IMG/VR virus record: IMGVR_UViG_3300034101_000735
Coordinates: 1-24,344 of that record
Source of the DNA: a virus
Direction: 5' to 3' (one strand)
Length of the DNA stretch: 24,344 nt
Part shown: piece by piece, positions 23,701-24,344 of the stretch
Position numbering within the stretch: position 1 is the first letter of the stretch
Layout of the letters: each line of letters opens with the position of its first letter
Notes under the pieces: generated by a model
The model's input: the letters and a program-made list of their open reading frames with translations, nothing else
Databases searched by the model: none
Told to the model about the DNA's origin: nothing
Translations under genes and position numbers: made by a program

Positions 23701-24344
23701 AATTCTTACACCTAGAGAGACCTACTTTGATCCAGAGTTTACGGCAGCCAATAAGCCTTTACTAGATAAAGCCAATAGCGGTTCAAGAGTTCAGCTAAGA
23801 AATAATGGCGGAATTCTGGGAGGCATGGTAACAAGAGGCATTAGGAATTATGGCAAGATGCAAGACATGTTTGATGGTCCATCAAGAGGAATGTCTGAGC
23901 TTCAAAAGGCATCTCAATATATAGATCATTTATCTGGAGTTAGATCTCCTTATGCAGACCATATTGTTCCTAACTTAATTCAAAACGATGCAACTGCAAT
24001 ATTACAGCATTCAAAAGATATGAATATGACTCCAGCTAGAGCGGTTGCAGAAGCAGAAAAAGCAGTAAGAGCCGCACTTGCAAGTCATGAAGAGTACTTG
24101 AGAACTGGCAGAGGAATGAGTTATGTAGAAGCACAACGAGCCTACATGCAAAAGAATTTCCCAGATCTTGTACTTACAAGAAAGCCTGGAGAAACAGATT
24201 TAGAATGGGCGAAAAGAAAAAGAGATAAGTCGCCATCAAATACTGCAGCGAAATTAAAAATATTAAGCATACTAAGAGGCAGATTCCCTGGCGCAGTTAT
24301 AAATCCTGGTTGGGATCGTGCACATATAGAAAGAATGTCTGGTC
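20795..24344 (+). CDS. Tape measure protein (partial, C-terminus outside)
   Basis: The frame starts at TTG 20795 (AGGAG at 20784-20788) and is open to the window end, at least 1183 residues. It sets tail length and sits in the tube lumen. Residues about 1-180 are helical. Residues about 180-480 match the TP901-like PhageMin_Tail domain: WAGRQLTVGLTVPLAAFG, ASGLGANFTETIALAADIAA, GGDVQDLALYLTAMREGG, ARAIEQLFGKFQFARIN. Residues about 522-571 are hydrophobic (GPVKAILGFIGGLTAIAGPI, then IIMLTGVLANFFGYI), the membrane-like segment common in tape measures. Near residue 903 a Gly-rich motif begins (FNTGGIV, VPGPSNIDYDMVPARLPEGS), also typical. The visible end is a charged region with no clear family. 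It is coupled to the chaperone stop four bases earlier. Confidence 0.9.
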   Translation, partial: MADQNIVTNITATANFSSLTAQLQAVTSQLLKLQATTIGLNKNLTSQVGVMNRQFDETMRSTGQFSRHFVTLTSDVSKFGQNLDSGRMKLGQYFRTWQGHTQKTSSLVRDLAKQQVMLENSIIQPLGKNAQGLMQYNVMVQSGLDVTKNKSALLRQELAIMNKVMMDGSNQLINWGKNTQWAGRQLTVGLTVPLAAFGMAAAKAFREADQELTRLTKVYGGLTATSSADLLQVRKDVMAVSRELASGLGANFTETIALAADIAATGKQGADLIDSTRQTTRLAILGEVDRQEAMKATLSIQTAFGQNTMELAESIDFLNAVENQTSTTLDDLVTAIPKAGPVVKALGGDVQDLALYLTAMREGGINASEGANALKSALASVINPTKVAKEMFMGFGIDLSGIVNKNAGNLTGTIMALKDSLDSLEPLQRARAIEQLFGKFQFARINALFENLGKEGSQTLQVLDLMKASTQELASISARELTALTESASGKYRRALESVKAELAVIGEQFLKVGAFVLNAIDGILKFIGNLPGPVKAILGFIGGLTAIAGPIIMLTGVLANFFGYIIKGILALKNIGKGGTGFKLLTPELMAASAAAKTVEQSFYSDTKAAATFSDAVMTLAASFDKLKQSAMSSTIATSNSMSTVAGNPVIGVGGRIVDKNNPLIGKPYSRDMSHMIPTGSKTPQQRADETIFSTVPGPKPVNQRISNSAQVYMDTDLPKIPGVTSVNGVSTGVVAAEAAKWHSMTAAIAMQSKTELAALKTEVAATGTVTASLTDSYQALLPQMTKITSLAAKETAMIVDQLQAGKITVEAARTKIFALNAQVEAMMVQTAQGVATAQARTLSLTTVPLTTQPVVSAAGKSNMKELFHKTETSKLVDSIARGLGVRTSGAGYSMHTTKPRFNTGGIVYDPSKHGSVVPGPSNIDYDMVPARLPEGSYILNQAASRNNPDLVRMASNGYNRGGKVIDAILTPRETYFDPEFTAANKPLLDKANSGSRVQLRNNGGILGGMVTRGIRNYGKMQDMFDGPSRGMSELQKASQYIDHLSGVRSPYADHIVPNLIQNDATAILQHSKDMNMTPARAVAEAEKAVRAALASHEEYLRTGRGMSYVEAQRAYMQKNFPDLVLTRKPGETDLEWAKRKRDKSPSNTAAKLKILSILRGRFPGAVINPGWDRAHIERMSG

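Overview
The window is a late structural region of a tailed phage (or prophage). All genes run on the + strand and are tightly packed, with no gene-free stretch above about 120 bases. There is no tRNA, rRNA, CRISPR array, insertion sequence or host housekeeping gene. The visible parts are an HK97-type portal, a protease fused to a scaffold, a major capsid protein, connector proteins, one tail-tube protein, a frameshifted pair of tail assembly chaperones and a long tape measure. No tail sheath gene is seen between tail terminator and tube, which points to siphovirus morphology. The DNA is AT-rich. The host is not certain. Several genes lack a Shine-Dalgarno site and instead sit directly behind a TANNNT -10 box, and the 112-aa protein before the portal recalls a family I remember from actinophages. 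Both hint at a low-GC aquatic actinobacterium, which is inference.

Layout. (1) 1-4169, adhesion genes: the end of an unidentified structural protein, a small fibre-like protein, an 802-aa tail fibre with an Mtd-like N-terminus and ten-residue repeats, and a two-Fn3-domain protein ending in a Pro/Phe repeat tail. (2) 4179-8557, after a strong hairpin: one operon of five different 2-oxoglutarate/Fe(II) oxygenases plus one DUF6065-like protein, joined by short overlaps. (3) 8578-11508: a collagen-like fibre with a self-cleaving S74-type chaperone domain, and a LamG-like protein. (4) 11582-16036: conserved small protein, portal, protease-scaffold, major capsid protein, terminator. (5) 16083-19202: SAP/HeH-like protein, connector, head closure, neck and tail-terminator candidates. 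(6) 19304-24344: tail tube, terminator, chaperones with a -1 frameshift, tape measure running off the end.

How it works together. Eight promoter-like elements, most with an extended -10 (TGnTANNNT), and three or four hairpin terminators split the region into short transcription units, with capsid and tube followed by terminators. The most interesting part is the oxygenase operon. All five enzymes keep the full HxD...H plus Arg/Lys active site, and the operon lies between two proteins that could be substrates, a Pro-rich tail and a collagen-like Gly-Pro fibre. A phage-encoded virion hydroxylation system is a reasonable but unproven reading.
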